NCBI RefSeq assembly: GCF_012911935.1
Contig: NZ_JAAXLA010000067.1
Coordinates: 1 to 39,863, forward strand
Reading direction: 5' to 3'
From: Pseudonocardia acidicola
GTDB lineage: Bacteria > Actinomycetota > Actinomycetes > Mycobacteriales > Pseudonocardiaceae
DNA length: 39,863 bases
Within the stretch, counting starts at the first letter, position 1. Each line of letters starts with the position of its first letter. Under the pieces are notes generated by a model. That model did not search any database, had not been told where the DNA came from, and saw only the letters and a list, made by a program, of their open reading frames with translations. Positions 38,213-39,863 of this stretch are shown here, one piece after another. A program made the position numbers and the translations under genes.

Positions 38213-39376
38213 GTGCGTATCGCGACCGTGCTCCGCGCGCCGCTGGCCGTCGCGCTGGCCTCGCTGCTGGGCCTGCTCCTGCTCGGCGCGGCGAGCGAGG
38301 AGGAGCCCGCCGGGGCGCCGTCGGGGGTCGATCCGAGCCGGCTGCCGGCGGCGGCCCGGTCGTCGCTGCCGCTGATCATCGACCTCACGGCGCGGCACTG
38401 TCCCGAGCTGCCGCCGGTGTGGGTGGTCGCCCAGGTACAGGCCGAGTCGGGCTGGGACGCGGCGGCGACCAGCGGCGACGCGGCCGGGCTCTACCAGTTC
38501 GACGAGCGGAACTGGACCGCCGCCGGCGGCGACCGATGGGGGTCGGTCCCACCGCCGCCGGGCGCGGACGTGACCGACGCGAGGTCGCATCTGCGGGTGG
38601 CGATCCCGTGGGTGTGCGCGAACCTGCGCGCGGTGACCGGGCACCTTGCGGCCACCGGCAAGCCGGCCGACCCGCTCGATGCCATGCTGGTCTGCCACAT
38701 CGCCGGGTGCCGGCGGGTGGCCCAGAGCGCGACCGGGATCCCGGAGGCCGGCGAGGCCGGCTGCGGGTTGCGCTGCGCCCAGCTGATCCGCGGGTACCTC
38801 GGCTCGGTGCACGGCTACCTGGACCGCTACGCCGCACCGGCGGATCCCCCTCCCCCGGGCGACCGCGCACCGGCCGAGCCGGCGGATCCCGCACCGGCCG
38901 CACCGCAGGCGCCGGTCGTGCCCTACGCCGGAGGCCCCGGCGGCTGCACGCTGCCGGACCCGACCGGCGGCCGCTGCCTCACCGGCGCGACCCGCCACGG
39001 CTTGGAGACCGCGGCCGCGGTGTTCGGTGGCTGGCGCGACGGCCCGGTGATCCGGTCCGCGGGCTGCTGGGACGCCCACGCCTGGAATCCGCGCAGCGAC
39101 CACCCGCGCGGGCAGGCCTGCGACCTGTTCCCCACCCAGCCCGGTGTCTTCCCCGAGGGCGCGGAACTGGCAGCAGGCTGGCGGCTCGCGGAGTGGTTCC
39201 GCAGCAACGCCGGGCCATTGCGGGTGAAGTACCTGATCTGGCAGGGCCGCTACTGGGATCCGGGCGTCACGGACTCCGGCGGCTGGGGGCGGCGCTACAC
39301 CGGCGGCGGGGTCTACGACGTCCGGGACGCCACCGGCGGGCACTACGACCACCTGCACGTGAGCTTCGCGGAGTGA
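38213..39376 (+). CDS. Bifunctional cell-wall hydrolase: lytic transglycosylase plus M15/VanY-like domain
   Basis: A 387-residue exported protein. An N-terminal hydrophobic signal or anchor (about 7-26) is followed by a lysozyme-like transglycosylase domain (about 52-207). The probable catalytic Glu is E78 (QAESGWD), with the following AAGLYQFDERNW pattern. A Pro/Ala linker (208-240) leads to a C-terminal domain (about 243-387) of the type found in ARB_07466/VanY-like peptidases. That domain has a metal-site pattern SDHPRGQACDLF (H297, D304) and HYDHLHV (H380, H382). It probably cuts glycan and peptide parts of peptidoglycan locally. The GTG at 38213 lies 3 nt after the VirB6-like stop. A VirB1-type role in conjugation is inferred. 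Confidence 0.8.
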   Translation: MRIATVLRAPLAVALASLLGLLLLGAASEEEPAGAPSGVDPSRLPAAARSSLPLIIDLTARHCPELPPVWVVAQVQAESGWDAAATSGDAAGLYQFDERNWTAAGGDRWGSVPPPPGADVTDARSHLRVAIPWVCANLRAVTGHLAATGKPADPLDAMLVCHIAGCRRVAQSATGIPEAGEAGCGLRCAQLIRGYLGSVHGYLDRYAAPADPPPPGDRAPAEPADPAPAAPQAPVVPYAGGPGGCTLPDPTGGRCLTGATRHGLETAAAVFGGWRDGPVIRSAGCWDAHAWNPRSDHPRGQACDLFPTQPGVFPEGAELAAGWRLAEWFRSNAGPLRVKYLIWQGRYWDPGVTDSGGWGRRYTGGGVYDVRDATGGHYDHLHVSFAE

Positions 39377-39380
39377 TCAC

Positions 39381-39863
39381 GTGAACCGTCTCCGGAGGGT
39401 CGCCGCACCGCTGGTCGCGGCCGGGCTCGCCGTCGTCGCGGTGGTCCTCGCCGTGCTGGTGCCGGGCCGTCCGTCCGCCGGCCAGCCCCCCGGCACCGTC
39501 CTCAGTGAGCTGGACCGCGGCGAGCTCGACGCGGCTGCGGTGCGGCGCGGTGCCGACCCGCCGGCGGTGGATTCCGGTGTGGACCTGACCGATCCCGAGG
39601 CCGTCGCGCGCGCGTATCTCGTGGCCGCGCACACGGCCGCCCCGGGCGACGCCGGGCGCACCCGACGCCGCGCGACGGGCTACGCCGAGCCGGGCAGTCC
39701 ACCGGCCGAGGTTGGCGTGGTCGTGCTCGACGCGCCCCCGCGGGGTGCGGTGCGGACGGCGTCGGTGACGGCTCTCGAACTGGTCGCGGCCGACCGGCGC
39801 GACTCCCGCCGGGGCTACCGGGCCACCGTCGCCACGGTCACCGGCCCCGGCCCCGGCGGGAGT
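39381..39863 (+). CDS. Membrane-anchored protein, cut by the window edge
   Basis: The frame opens with GTG at 39381, 4 nt after the hydrolase stop, and is still open at the last base (161 codons seen). An N-terminal membrane helix covers about 8-30 (AAPLVAAGLAVVAVVLAVLV). The external part contains DPEAVARAYLVAAHTA followed by beta-type strands, a pattern like that of NTF2-fold VirB8/TcpC-like subunits of conjugation channels. With the C-terminus missing, that suggestion is weak. Spacing shows it is part of the same operon. Confidence 0.6.
   Translation, partial: MNRLRRVAAPLVAAGLAVVAVVLAVLVPGRPSAGQPPGTVLSELDRGELDAAAVRRGADPPAVDSGVDLTDPEAVARAYLVAAHTAAPGDAGRTRRRATGYAEPGSPPAEVGVVVLDAPPRGAVRTASVTALELVAADRRDSRRGYRATVATVTGPGPGGS

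Overview
The window is very GC-rich DNA from an actinobacterium, most likely Pseudonocardia or a close relative (inference). The main evidence is a mycothiol-dependent formaldehyde dehydrogenase, SepH, many GTG starts, frequent 4-base GTGA/ATGA stop-start overlaps, TANNNT -10 boxes lying 6-7 nt before start codons (leaderless style), and a SpoU/DUF2537/SepH/SerC neighbourhood like that of mycobacteria. I see no rRNA or tRNA gene, no insertion sequence and no CRISPR array.

Left part (1-9.4 kb): a minus-strand run of two enoyl-CoA hydratase paralogues and a fumarylacetoacetase, followed downstream by a long hairpin and a short tandem array. Next is a formaldehyde-detoxification pair (mycothiol-dependent dehydrogenase and metallo-beta-lactamase-fold hydrolase). 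Then come mtnA with an MFS exporter, a divergent double gamma-glutamylcyclotransferase-like gene that shares a palindromic promoter with mtnA, and an MHS-type transporter.

Centre-left (9.6-19.3 kb): a complete soluble di-iron monooxygenase operon of the propane/acetone/phenol (Prm/Mim) type on the minus strand. The order is hydroxylase alpha, reductase, hydroxylase beta, coupling protein, dedicated GroEL, amidohydrolase-like protein. A divergent GAF/AAA/Fis-HTH activator precedes it. Two strong hairpins split the operon into alpha | reductase-beta-coupling | GroEL-amidohydrolase.

Centre (19.3-31.9 kb): a NatAB-like ABC exporter, a repeat-rich membrane-anchored protein, a CPD photolyase, citrate synthase gltA, an MFS transporter, pdxH, a second citrate synthase, serC and the cell-division gene sepH. 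This is core metabolism, with mostly clear terminators.

Right part (31.9-39.9 kb): DUF2537 and SpoU genes, a glutamate-cysteine ligase-family gene, and a regular 22-bp tandem array directly after that gene's stop codon. The last block is five tightly packed plus-strand genes that look like the start of a conjugative (type IV secretion-like) module: a Pro-rich protein, a P-loop protein that has lost its Walker lysine, a TrbL/VirB6-like membrane protein, a bifunctional cell-wall hydrolase, and a membrane protein cut by the window edge.
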